In this document: piece after piece, positions 16,876-24,438 of the stretch
How the letters are laid out: each line of letters opens with the position of its first letter
How positions within the stretch are numbered: the first letter of the stretch is position 1
NCBI GenBank assembly: GCA_046152925.1
Contig: JBJXFX010000113.1
Span: 1 to 33,288 of the forward strand
From: CAMAUF01 sp046152925
GTDB taxonomy: Bacteria; Chloroflexota; Dehalococcoidia; Tepidiformales; Tepidiformaceae
Direction of reading: 5' to 3'
Length of the DNA: 33,288 bases
Made by a program: the position numbers and the translations under genes
The notes under the pieces: generated by a model
Databases searched by the model: none
What the model was told of the DNA's origin: nothing
The model's input: only the letters and a program-made list of their open reading frames with translations

Positions 16876-17277
16876 TCATTCTGCCTCGCGCTCGATGAGG
16901 TAAAACGGAAACACCAACGACCGCTCGTCTTTGGTCGTCCGCACAGTGTAATGGACGTGGATAAGGATGCGGCCGTGGTCTTTGGGGTCGACCACCGCTT
17001 CCACATCCCGGACTTCGATCCGCGGCTCCCACCAGGCGAGCGCCTCTTCGACGTACCGGACCGCTGCCCCGAGCGTCTCCGTCATGCTCGGGTCGAAAAC
17101 GAGCTCGTGGATCCGGCATCCGAAGTCGGGCCGCATGACGCGCTCGCCAGGACTCGTGCCCAGGATGATGAGGATGGCCTGCTCGATGTCGTCCAAGTCC
17201 TGGGCCAGCGCGATCCCGCCGCCCCCGCCCACGCCGATTGGGAACGCCCATCCGCGGCCAACAAGCTCGTTCACCAT
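16876..17277 (-). CDS. CIS baseplate gp25-like protein (Afp9-like)
   Basis: A 133-residue GPW/gp25 family protein, the lysozyme-like-fold wedge piece that nucleates the sheath. The core ILIILGTSPGERVMRPDFGC and YVEEALAWWEPRIEVRDVEA are diagnostic. The start at 17277 (MVNELVGRGWAFPI) is chosen because it begins at the family N-terminus and lies 2 bp after the PAAR-like stop; the frame extends upstream to 17352 but only inside the PAAR gene. A Gly-rich loop (GVGGGGGIAL) precedes the core. Confidence 0.95.
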   Translation of the reverse strand: MVNELVGRGWAFPIGVGGGGGIALAQDLDDIEQAILIILGTSPGERVMRPDFGCRIHELVFDPSMTETLGAAVRYVEEALAWWEPRIEVRDVEAVVDPKDHGRILIHVHYTVRTTKDERSLVFPFYLIEREAE

Positions 17278-17279
17278 CC

Positions 17280-17678
17280 TCAGCCCCCGATCAACACGGT
17301 ACTGACGGCGACGACGCTGCCCGTGGGCGCATCGGCTGGGTCGTTGCAGCACATCGCCGGGTCACCCGTCCGGGCGGCGGCTTTCCCGTTGATTTTCACG
17401 GTCATACTTCCCATTTGGATCGTCCCTTGGTTCGTCGGCGGCTTCTGAAACGGCCCGCCCTGGGGCATGTGCGGGGGCATGTTCTGCGCCTTGCTCCCCA
17501 CGGTGGCCGCCGCCATGCCTTGGATCTTCACGTCCGTACTCAGGCTCGCGTTCAGTATGCCGTTGAACGGCGATGGCAGCGGCGTCGGCACCGGCCCACC
17601 GGGCGACGGGATCAGATAAATGTGAATGTCCACACCGACAACTTTGTCGCCCTGCTTGGCAGCCGGTTTTCCTGGCAT
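17280..17678 (-). CDS. PAAR-like spike-tip protein (Afp10-like)
   Basis: A 132-residue PAAR-domain protein: MPGKPAAKQGDKVVGVDIHI, then ASLSTDVKIQGMAAATVGSK and KINGKAAARTGDPAMCCND. It shows the characteristic short beta repeats and Cys/His metal-ligand candidates of PAAR cones, which sharpen the spike tip and can carry effectors. No toxin extension is attached. Its start and the spike gene's stop share TGATG (one base in common), so the spike and tip are translated together. Confidence 0.9.
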   Translation of the reverse strand: MPGKPAAKQGDKVVGVDIHIYLIPSPGGPVPTPLPSPFNGILNASLSTDVKIQGMAAATVGSKAQNMPPHMPQGGPFQKPPTNQGTIQMGSMTVKINGKAAARTGDPAMCCNDPADAPTGSVVAVSTVLIGG

Positions 17679-19381
17679 CAGTTGATCTCCACGGTCGCGC
17701 CCTTGACGACCATTTGGCCGGTAGCCTGCACCTCAATTTTGGCTCCCGAGATCTTGACGTCTTTCGTCGCCTTAATCTCGATGTTCTGTTTCGCGTCGAG
17801 CTTGATGTCGCCGGTTGCCTCGACCGTGATCGTGTTGTTCGAAGACTCGATCGTGATCTTGTTCTTGCCGGTCTTGTCGATGATTTCGATCTTCTCGGAC
17901 CCGGACTTGTCGTCGAGGCGGATGATGTGCCCGGCGCGGGTCTTGATCACCCGCTTCTCGACCTTGCCGTCCGAGCCGACCGCCTCCGTCGCCGGGATTG
18001 GGGACTCATCTATGCCGTTCCACAGCGCTCCGACCACATACGGCCGGTTAAAGTCGCCGTGCTCGAAGCCCACGAGCACCTCATCGCGGACCTCTGGCGG
18101 GTAGTAGAAGCCGCGCCCTCCGCCAGCCATCGGCGTCGCCATCCGCACCCACTCGGTCTGCTGGTCGGGGTTGAACCAGGGGAACATTAGCTTCACGCGG
18201 CCCATCTTGTCCGGGTCGCGGTTGTCCGTCACGAGCGCGACCGCCAGGCCATGGCTCACCCGGCCCGAGGAGGTGCGTCCCACCTCTTCGCGCGCGCTCA
18301 CGAGGTCCGCCGTCGTATCCGCCGACATCCCGCTGATGTTGAAGTGCGTCAGGTAGTGGCCACCGTCGTACACATGCCGGACGCTGGTCACGAAATAGGT
18401 GCCGTTGAACTTGTCGAGGTTCGTGATCTCGACCTTGCTCCCCGCCTGAAGCTCTGGGTTGCCCATCGCGATGCCATCGCCCCGGAAGTCGCCGGACCAA
18501 ATCCCGTTCAAGACGGCGGTCGCGGCCTCATCGCCCTGGCGCTGCTCATCGATCACCTGGTCGGTGACGAGTTGGGCGCCCGCGGCGCTGACTCCCGCCG
18601 TATACAGCCGGTGGCCCGGCTTCCGCGAACCACCCTCCGTCGCAATCGAAAAGCCGTTCGTCGCCTTCCCCAGCACTTCGCGCTTGTTCTTCACGTCCCA
18701 GCCGCGGACCGTGACTTCCGACACCTGGGCGCCCACGGTGAACCGGGGGTGAAACTCCAGCATCGTCGCCCCCAAGTCCAGCGCCACCTGCGGCCGCTGG
18801 ATGCTCTGCGGCTTCTTGAAGACTAGCTTCCGGTCGTCCACCGTGAAGATCCGGCCCGCCGCCTTCGCCCGCTGGGTGACGAACTCAAAGTCGGACACGT
18901 TGTCTTGAAAGATTTGCGTGTGGACAAAGCTCGTGCCGTCGACCTCGGGCGAAAGGCCGTGCTCCTGCGCGATGCGCTTCACGATGTCGGAGTCGGTCAC
19001 CTGACGCCACTGCCGCGCCTTCGAGCCGTGTTGCAACCGGTGGGAGCGGTCGTACGCGCGAAGGACCAGGAAGTTGTGGTCGTTCTCCCGGAAGTCGCCT
19101 TCCACGGAGACAATTTCGCCCGCGAAAATCGGCTCGGGCGTCGTCGAGCGATGCTCGCCTTGCTCGCCTGGCGCGTCTTGCGCGTCGATCACCACAGCCC
19201 GGCCAATCCAATCGTGCGCCATCCAATTCAGCGCCTGGTTGAGCTCGATCGTGCACATGTCCGGCATGAAGAGGTTGGAGTCGACCTCGATCCGCTTCAC
19301 ATCAGCCATCATCGCCGGTTGGGCCGGCTGGCCGTTGAGCTTGATCAGCCACTGCGTGATGAGCGGTTGTGCTGGAGGCAT
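17678..19381 (-). CDS. CIS spike protein, VgrG/gpD-gp5-like (Afp8-like)
   Basis: A 567-residue spike. The N-terminal gp27/gpD-like hub (about 1-370) includes YDRSHRLQHGSKARQWRQVT and DNVSDFEFVTQRAKAAGRIF. The gp5 OB-fold follows (PDKMGRVKLMFPWFNPDQQT, then FEHGDFNRPYVVGALWNG). The C-terminus is a beta-helix of repeating strands (ITIESSNNTITVEATGDIKL). This trimeric needle is driven through the target membrane on contraction. No lysozyme or effector domain is fused. It is 12 bp downstream of the LysM gene. Confidence 0.96.
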   Translation of the reverse strand: MPPAQPLITQWLIKLNGQPAQPAMMADVKRIEVDSNLFMPDMCTIELNQALNWMAHDWIGRAVVIDAQDAPGEQGEHRSTTPEPIFAGEIVSVEGDFRENDHNFLVLRAYDRSHRLQHGSKARQWRQVTDSDIVKRIAQEHGLSPEVDGTSFVHTQIFQDNVSDFEFVTQRAKAAGRIFTVDDRKLVFKKPQSIQRPQVALDLGATMLEFHPRFTVGAQVSEVTVRGWDVKNKREVLGKATNGFSIATEGGSRKPGHRLYTAGVSAAGAQLVTDQVIDEQRQGDEAATAVLNGIWSGDFRGDGIAMGNPELQAGSKVEITNLDKFNGTYFVTSVRHVYDGGHYLTHFNISGMSADTTADLVSAREEVGRTSSGRVSHGLAVALVTDNRDPDKMGRVKLMFPWFNPDQQTEWVRMATPMAGGGRGFYYPPEVRDEVLVGFEHGDFNRPYVVGALWNGIDESPIPATEAVGSDGKVEKRVIKTRAGHIIRLDDKSGSEKIEIIDKTGKNKITIESSNNTITVEATGDIKLDAKQNIEIKATKDVKISGAKIEVQATGQMVVKGATVEIN

Positions 19382-19393
19382 CGGACAGCGACC

Positions 19394-20044
19394 TCAGTTC
19401 CCAATCGGCGGCAACGAGAGCACGGTGCCGGGTTTCATCTTGCGTGGATTTTCGATGTTGTTCGCCGCGGCCACATGGCGCCAAGCCGCTGGGTCGCCAT
19501 ATTCCTCGTTCGCGATCGTGTCCAGCCGTTCTCCTTGGCGGACGACGTGCGTCCGCTGGTCCGGGAGCCCGCCCGAGGTCGGGTTCTGGGCCGGGAACGA
19601 TTTCACGTCCTTCACCTGTTTCAAGGTGACATCCACCGTCGTCCGGATGGGCGTGCCATCCTCGAGGAAGAGCGTGAAGTTCTGATTGATGTTGGTGACG
19701 ACCGCCTCGAACGACCAGACGTTGCCCCAGGTGAAGCGGCAATGCGGCGGCCGGCCCTTCTTCGTCCGTGAATCCTTCGTGCGCGCGTCGACCATTGTGA
19801 GGTCCCAGAGCTTGTTCGTCTGCTTGCGCACGTCTTCGCCCGTGTCCGTCGTGTCGAACATGAGCTTCAGGACGAGTTGCGTCGGTTGTCCGCCTTCGAA
19901 CTCCTGCTTCGGGACGTTCGCGCCCTTTTCGTTCGCCGCCTTCCAGTTCACGGCACGCGTGAGCGCGTACTCCGTGGGGTTGAACTGAAACGCGACGGAG
20001 TCGCCAGAGACGAGGTTTTCGAGCTTTGCTTTTACTGGTGGCAT
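19394..20044 (-). CDS. CIS hub protein with LysM domain (Afp7-like)
   Basis: A 216-residue protein. The N-terminal part (VAFQFNPTEYALTRAVNWK, LVLKLMFDTTDTGEDVRK) is the conserved hub/tube-initiator region of the Afp7 family. The C-terminal LysM (VVRQGERLDTIANEEYGDPA, then WRHVAAANNIENP, about 166-214) resembles T4 gp53 and P2 gpX LysM, which seals the baseplate hub. The start at 20044 follows GAGGAGGACGGC, an excellent ribosome binding site; the frame extends upstream only antisense-free inside the preceding Pro/Ala-rich gene. Confidence 0.95.
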   Translation of the reverse strand: MPPVKAKLENLVSGDSVAFQFNPTEYALTRAVNWKAANEKGANVPKQEFEGGQPTQLVLKLMFDTTDTGEDVRKQTNKLWDLTMVDARTKDSRTKKGRPPHCRFTWGNVWSFEAVVTNINQNFTLFLEDGTPIRTTVDVTLKQVKDVKSFPAQNPTSGGLPDQRTHVVRQGERLDTIANEEYGDPAAWRHVAAANNIENPRKMKPGTVLSLPPIGN

Positions 20045-20054
20045 GCCGTCCTCC

Positions 20055-22859
20055 TCATCGTCCGCGCTGCCGTTCCCGCTCAATCGCGAGCTTGCGCCGG
20101 ATAACTTGCCAAATCTGGTCCGCCAGCTTGTCGACCTCGCCGGTCGCGCCCGCGCCCGAACCAGCGCCCGCGGCCCCCCCGGGCTGGCCGCCCGCTTCCG
20201 CTGGCGCAGCGGGGCCTTCCGCCGCCTGAATCGTGCCAAAAGCGCCGGGAGCGTTCGGAAGAGCCTCCGCCGCCCCTGCGCCACCCTGGGCTCCGCCCAG
20301 CTGGGCGACCGGCGGCAGCGGCAGCGGGCCGTAGCTCGCCAGCTCGTCCGCATCCTGGCGGAACGCCGCAAGGCCGGCGAGCTGGCTGTGCGTCCCAAAC
20401 AGCGTGCTTGGCGCGCCACCCCGGCCGGGCAGCGCACCGCCCATGTTCGGGATCGGGAGCTGTGCTGGCAGCTCGGGTGTATCCCAGCGGAAGGGGAGCG
20501 GAGGGATGCGGGGCAACGGCGGATAGGCCGGCGCGCCACCGCCATCCTGTCCCAGGTCGGGCTCCGAGTACGCGGTCGTGCCCGGCGGCGCCCGCCGGAC
20601 GAGCAACGGCGAGGCCGAGGCAGAAGGCGTGAGACTCGCCACGGAGGCCCGCGCGGCGTCCGAAGGGATGCGGCCGATCAAGCGTCCGGCGCGGGGCGAC
20701 GCCGGCGGCGAGACCATCGGCGGAGCTGTCGCCGTGCTCCCCAACGCAGATGTCGCCGCGAGGCTGGGGAAGGCTCCGGCGCCAGGTCGCATCGTCCCAG
20801 CCACCGCCGTCGCTGAACCTCCGCTGGCGGCGCTCCCCGAAGGACGAGCCGCCACGGCGGCCGCCCCAGCTGAAATGCCCGCAAAGGACGTTGCGCCAGC
20901 GCTCGGAGCACCGCCGGCGGGCGTCCGCTGAAAGGCCTCGCCCAGGTCCAGCATCCGGTAGACCAGCGAAGGCGCGACGGGCGGCGCTTCGGCCCGAGCG
21001 ATTGCAGCCGCGCTTGGCGCCAAGGCATCGTCGTTCTGCGGCTCCCCCATCGTCGGCGGCTGGCGGTCGACCATGGCTGCGGGCGGCGCGAGTGGCATGT
21101 CTTCGGGACCGCCTCCCCCAGCCGGACGCCCGAGGGTAGCACTGACGGCAGGAGTGCCGGGAAGCGACGGGGCGCTCACCGGCGGTGGCGTCGCGCTCGC
21201 ACGCGGGGAAACACTCGAGACCGGCGGCGCGCCGGGCGCAGCGCTTGTGGTGCGGCTCACGGGGCCAACCGTCGTGGTCGAAGCCGCTGTTGCGGCGCGC
21301 TCCGCCGTCCGCGCCACCTCGGGTGAGGCCGGCCGCGACACCGGCGCTGGGCTCGCAGCTCCGGGCGCGACAACCTCGTGCCCAGCTGGATCAACGCGTC
21401 CCGCTGTCCGGTCCCCGCCGCCAAACGGGCGCAAGACGAGCTCGCCGAGGCGCTCGGCCGAGCGCAGCAGCCGGGAGCCGCCGCGCGGAGCTTCAGACGC
21501 CGCCGGGGCGGCGGGCGGACGAGCCACTACTGGCGGCGTCCGCGGCGGCGCGGCCTGGACCTGCCGCGACGGAGGCGGTGGGGCGCCAGCCGAGACGGTC
21601 TGGGGCGGCAGCGGGTCGCCAGCCGAGGCGGAATGGGGCTGCGAAGCGGCGGGCCCCGTGACGGAAGTGACCTCATGGGGCGGCGTGCTGGTCACGACTT
21701 CGGCACGCGCCAACGCGCGCTGGATGCTCTCGCCCGCAGACGGCGCAGGCGCGGGCAGCCCGCGATCGACGGCGGGCATCGCCGCTGCGGAGACATCTTC
21801 GGGGCTCGCGACGAAGGCCGTCCCAGCGGCATCGCGGCGGGGCGGCGTGGCCAACAGCAGCTCAGGGGGTGGCGGCGCGGCCGGGATCGGCTCCGGGCTC
21901 ACGGGAGCAGGAGCGGCGGCTCGTTGCACGGCGTCCTCGCGCGCGACTGCCCGTGCCGGAGGCGATCCCTCGGCTGCGGCGCTTCCAGCATCCCGCGGCG
22001 CGGGGGCATCGGTGGTTACGGACGGAGCGGCATCGGCGGGGCGTGACGTGTCTGGGGTGCGCGCGATTCCGGCGTCGCGCGACGCTGGTGCGACAGCCTC
22101 GCGAGAAACCGCGGCCGGCGGCTGACTGAGGCTCCCCCCGGACCACTGCGAGGACGCGGCGCGTTCGTCTCCCACCTGGGCCCGGGCCGGTGTCGACGGC
22201 GCGCCCGATGCTCGCGACGCGACCCGCGGGACCGGTGGCGGCGCCTGCCAGACGCCGTCGCGCTGGACCGGCGCGCCGGGCGCGGCGTCCGTGCGACGGG
22301 CCACAAAACGGGAGGTTGTCGCGCGCTTCGCAGTGCTCGCGTCCGGCCTCCTCGCGCCCTGCCCGCGGGCGGCGTCCGTCGCCACCGGGGTGGCGAACCC
22401 CGAGAACACATCAGTCGCCAGCGCCGACGGCGCGAGGGACGCGACCGCTACGTTCCCGGAGGCCATCAACGCCGAAGGGTCGTCGAAGCTCATCAGCGAC
22501 GGGAGACTCCGCACGAAGTCGTCGCCGCGGGGCTCCCAGCCCGCGAACGAAAGCGTCGGCGAAAACGCCCGCTCCGAATGGTCGGGAAGCCGCTGCACGG
22601 CCCGCGACATGAACGCCATCTGGCCGTAGCCGCCATCGGGCGGCAACACGCGCGTGCCCGCGAAGCCACGGACGCGCCCCTCCAGCGACGATGCGAATCC
22701 CGGGTCGAGCGGGACCGGCTGGGGGCCACGCGATACAGGTTCGGGGCCGGGCAAGGAAGCAGAGGGCTCCGCCGTCGCGGCACGCGCAGGCCCGCTGGGC
22801 GCCGGGTCAGCCAGGCGCTCCACTGCGGGCTTCCTGCGAAACGGCCACCCGATCCTCAT
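20055..22859 (-). CDS. large Pro/Ala-rich CIS-locus protein, function unknown
   Basis: A 934-residue protein. The first about 150 residues look ordered (MRIGWPFRRKPAVERLADP, then GGYGQMAFMSRAVQRLPDHS). The next about 650 are low-complexity Pro/Ala/Ser/Val sequence with scattered VQR/IQR motifs. The C-terminus ends in a Gly-rich stretch and the amphipathic helix DKLADQIWQVIRRKLAIERE, followed by RQRGR. Similar C-termini occur, from memory, in other CIS loci just before the LysM gene. Start 22859 is 10 bp after the tube-2 stop. The position would suit a tape-measure, scaffold or cargo-docking role, but the disorder is unlike helical Afp14 tape measures. Function is not assigned. Confidence 0.8.
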   Translation of the reverse strand: MRIGWPFRRKPAVERLADPAPSGPARAATAEPSASLPGPEPVSRGPQPVPLDPGFASSLEGRVRGFAGTRVLPPDGGYGQMAFMSRAVQRLPDHSERAFSPTLSFAGWEPRGDDFVRSLPSLMSFDDPSALMASGNVAVASLAPSALATDVFSGFATPVATDAARGQGARRPDASTAKRATTSRFVARRTDAAPGAPVQRDGVWQAPPPVPRVASRASGAPSTPARAQVGDERAASSQWSGGSLSQPPAAVSREAVAPASRDAGIARTPDTSRPADAAPSVTTDAPAPRDAGSAAAEGSPPARAVAREDAVQRAAAPAPVSPEPIPAAPPPPELLLATPPRRDAAGTAFVASPEDVSAAAMPAVDRGLPAPAPSAGESIQRALARAEVVTSTPPHEVTSVTGPAASQPHSASAGDPLPPQTVSAGAPPPPSRQVQAAPPRTPPVVARPPAAPAASEAPRGGSRLLRSAERLGELVLRPFGGGDRTAGRVDPAGHEVVAPGAASPAPVSRPASPEVARTAERAATAASTTTVGPVSRTTSAAPGAPPVSSVSPRASATPPPVSAPSLPGTPAVSATLGRPAGGGGPEDMPLAPPAAMVDRQPPTMGEPQNDDALAPSAAAIARAEAPPVAPSLVYRMLDLGEAFQRTPAGGAPSAGATSFAGISAGAAAVAARPSGSAASGGSATAVAGTMRPGAGAFPSLAATSALGSTATAPPMVSPPASPRAGRLIGRIPSDAARASVASLTPSASASPLLVRRAPPGTTAYSEPDLGQDGGGAPAYPPLPRIPPLPFRWDTPELPAQLPIPNMGGALPGRGGAPSTLFGTHSQLAGLAAFRQDADELASYGPLPLPPVAQLGGAQGGAGAAEALPNAPGAFGTIQAAEGPAAPAEAGGQPGGAAGAGSGAGATGEVDKLADQIWQVIRRKLAIERERQRGR

Positions 22860-22869
22860 GCGTGCCGCC

Positions 22870-23337
22870 TCATTTGCCCTTCGCCTCCAAATAGCGGAAC
22901 GCGAGCTCAATGGACTCCACAGAGGCTTGCGACTGCGCGCTGTTGAACGTCGGCCCGACCCACTTCACCGGGTAGGCCTCGATCAGGTCCCAACGCCGGT
23001 GCTGCACCTTTTCGTCGGTATCAAACTGGATGATCGAGACGTTCTTGCGCTGGTTGCTCCCAGCCTTGTTCGTCACCCAGTTGCGCATCTTCTCGTACCA
23101 GAGCCAGAGGTCCATGTCGTCGGTCATGCCCCACTTCAAGGTGACGTTGCCATACGAGGTGCGTCCGGGCAGCTTGTGCGAGTAGGCGTTCTGGCCGCCT
23201 TCTTTATACTCGAAGACCTCCATCTGGGCTGTGAGGCCAGTGCACTCGGTGAAATACGCCTTCACAACGCCTTCTATTTCGACCCCGAAGCGAAATGCTG
23301 CCAGCGGATCTGTGACGTCGCCCAGTGCGTTGGACAC
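22870..23337 (-). CDS. CIS inner tube protein 2 (Afp5/Afp1-like)
   Basis: A 155-residue Hcp/gp19-like tube protein: FRFGVEIEGVVKAYFTECTG, then YSHKLPGRTSYGNVTLKWGM and ESIELAFRYLEAKGK. It shares the fold and motif order of tube protein 1 but is clearly diverged, so it is probably the tube-initiating ring that joins the tube to the baseplate (Afp5-type role; inference from order). The gene lies 23 bp after the end of the frameshifted extension and 10 bp before the Pro/Ala-rich gene. Confidence 0.95.
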   Translation of the reverse strand: MSNALGDVTDPLAAFRFGVEIEGVVKAYFTECTGLTAQMEVFEYKEGGQNAYSHKLPGRTSYGNVTLKWGMTDDMDLWLWYEKMRNWVTNKAGSNQRKNVSIIQFDTDEKVQHRRWDLIEAYPVKWVGPTFNSAQSQASVESIELAFRYLEAKGK

Positions 23338-23360
23338 GGCAACTCACCCCTCTCGGCGGT

Positions 23361-23528
23361 TCAGCTCTTCGCCGCCTCGTTTAAACGCCGGTTGATGCTC
23401 GCGACCTCTTCGACCCACCGGCGGCGATCCGGATGTTCGAGGTCGAGGAGGGACTCTTCGGGCCAGTGGAAGTGGTAAGCCAAGTAGGCTACCTCCTCGT
23501 AGAGTCGTCCGAGGGGGTAGCCTGCGAT
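23361..23528 (-). CDS. DUF6760-like domain in the -1 frame, reached by ribosomal frameshift
   Basis: Encodes IAGYPLGRLYEEVAYLAYHF, then HWPEESLLDLEHPDRRRWVE and EVASINRRLNEAAKS. This is a complete domain typical of small CIS-locus proteins (family name from memory). The frame is open back only to a TAA at 23565-23567 and has no ATG, GTG or TTG between that stop and the conserved region; the first TTG would remove 13 conserved residues. It begins exactly at the slippery site in the upstream gene, so the product is probably a 177-residue fusion: 122 residues of the upstream protein plus 55 from this frame. A one-base homopolymer error (seven G instead of six) is the alternative explanation. Confidence 0.8.
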   Translation of the reverse strand: MAGYPLGRLYEEVAYLAYHFHWPEESLLDLEHPDRRRWVEEVASINRRLNEAAKS

Positions 23529-23534
23529 CCCCCC
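23486..23534 (-). promoter_or_regulatory. -1 programmed ribosomal frameshift signal (slippery heptamer plus stem-loop)
   Basis: Slippery heptamer G GGG GGA at 23534-23528 in exact zero-frame phase (CTG GGG GGA TCG). After a 4-nt spacer (UCGC) comes a stem: AGGCUACC (23523-23516) pairs with GGUAGCCU (23493-23486). After one C/A mismatch CCUCG pairs with CGAGG, with a 10-nt loop. The zero-frame TAG stop (23491-23489) lies inside the stem's 3' arm. Confidence 0.75.
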
Positions 23535-23893
23535 AGTTCTGAGAGGTCCACCTCCACAGCCTCGTTACAATGTGGGCAGGTCACTTCGACCAGCGAAGTG
23601 GCGTGCTCATTGATCTGACGGTAGAGGCGTTGAAGAAACGCGAGATCGCCCGTGAACAGGTTCTCGACCTCATGCGTCGTCACGTTGTCGATCGTCCCAA
23701 GCCGTGTCACCACCCGCGCAAGCAAGATGATGACGAGATAGGCCTGGTTGTTCCGCACCCGCGGGTCGCGCAGCGGGGCGATCTCATCGTTCGCCGTAGC
23801 GAGCCGCATGGTGCCTTTGCGATGGAGCGTCCCGCTTCCATCGACGTAGCCGCGCGGAAGCGTGAACTCGAACTCGGTTTGCAGCCCTGGCAT
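23489..23893 (-). CDS. CIS chaperone-like protein with CPHC motif (T4 baseplate-hub-chaperone-like), zero-frame product
   Basis: A 134-residue protein: MPGLQTEFEFTLPRGYVDGS, GTMRLATANDEIAPLRDPRV, YLVIILLARVVTRLG and a CPHC pair (Cys106, Cys109) that could bind zinc with partners elsewhere. It resembles the T4-type baseplate-hub assembly chaperone group present in many CIS and myophage loci. In zero frame it ends shortly after the slippery site with a non-conserved tail (SQATPSDDSTRR). The -1 frame continues into the DUF6760-like domain, like gpG/gpGT of lambda or E/E' of P2. It lies 60 bp after tube 1 and 151 bp before tube 2. Confidence 0.85.
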   Translation of the reverse strand: MPGLQTEFEFTLPRGYVDGSGTLHRKGTMRLATANDEIAPLRDPRVRNNQAYLVIILLARVVTRLGTIDNVTTHEVENLFTGDLAFLQRLYRQINEHATSLVEVTCPHCNEAVEVDLSELGGSQATPSDDSTRR

Positions 23894-23953
23894 AGCACCT
23901 CAGCGAAATGGACGCGGGCCGACCCATGGGCCTGGCCCGCGTCCACCCGGCTT

Positions 23954-24409
23954 CTACGTCACGCGCGTGATGTACTCGTGGACGATCACGAGCTCTTCGA
24001 CACCGATCTCGTTCGAGTCGGACTTGATCGACGGGCCGCTGACCTTGGAGGGCCAACCGGCCTCGAAGTTCCAACGGGCAACCTCGTTCGCTTCTTGGTC
24101 CAGCATGTAGATCGAGCCGTTCTTCCGGGCCGACGACACATCGCCATCCTCGACCTGCTTGCGCCAGTCCCAGATGTCCATGCTCGCGGTGATGCCGCGC
24201 TTGAGGGTGATGTCGCCCCACTTCAGGCGCCCCGGGATCTTCCGGACGAACTCCTTGCCGTCCTTCACGATCTTGTGTTCGATGACTTCGGTCTCCGAGC
24301 CGAGCCCGGAAACCTCGGTGAAGTACCCGACCGCGGCCCCCGAGAGGTCGAGACCGAAGTTAAAACTGACAAGCGGGTCACCGGCTACGGCGTCGTTTGC
24401 TGCAGGCAT
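23954..24409 (-). CDS. CIS inner tube protein 1 (Afp1-like)
   Basis: A 151-residue Hcp/gp19-like protein: LVSFNFGLDLSGAAVGYFTE, VSGLGSETEVIEHKIVKDGK, KIPGRLKWGDITLKRGIT and EELVIVHEYITRVT. This is the standard phage tail tube family, stacked as hexamers inside the sheath to form the conduit that is propelled into the target. The start is ATG at 24409 with AAGGAGCCATCAC upstream. It lies 29 bp after the sheath gene, the usual sheath-tube order. Confidence 0.97.
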   Translation of the reverse strand: MPAANDAVAGDPLVSFNFGLDLSGAAVGYFTEVSGLGSETEVIEHKIVKDGKEFVRKIPGRLKWGDITLKRGITASMDIWDWRKQVEDGDVSSARKNGSIYMLDQEANEVARWNFEAGWPSKVSGPSIKSDSNEIGVEELVIVHEYITRVT

Positions 24410-24438
24410 GTGATGGCTCCTTTCTGCGCGTCAGACGG

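Noticed and set aside
17676..17680. Frameshift at the spike/PAAR junction
   Set aside because: TGATG is an ordinary stop-start overlap; both proteins are complete with their own starts.
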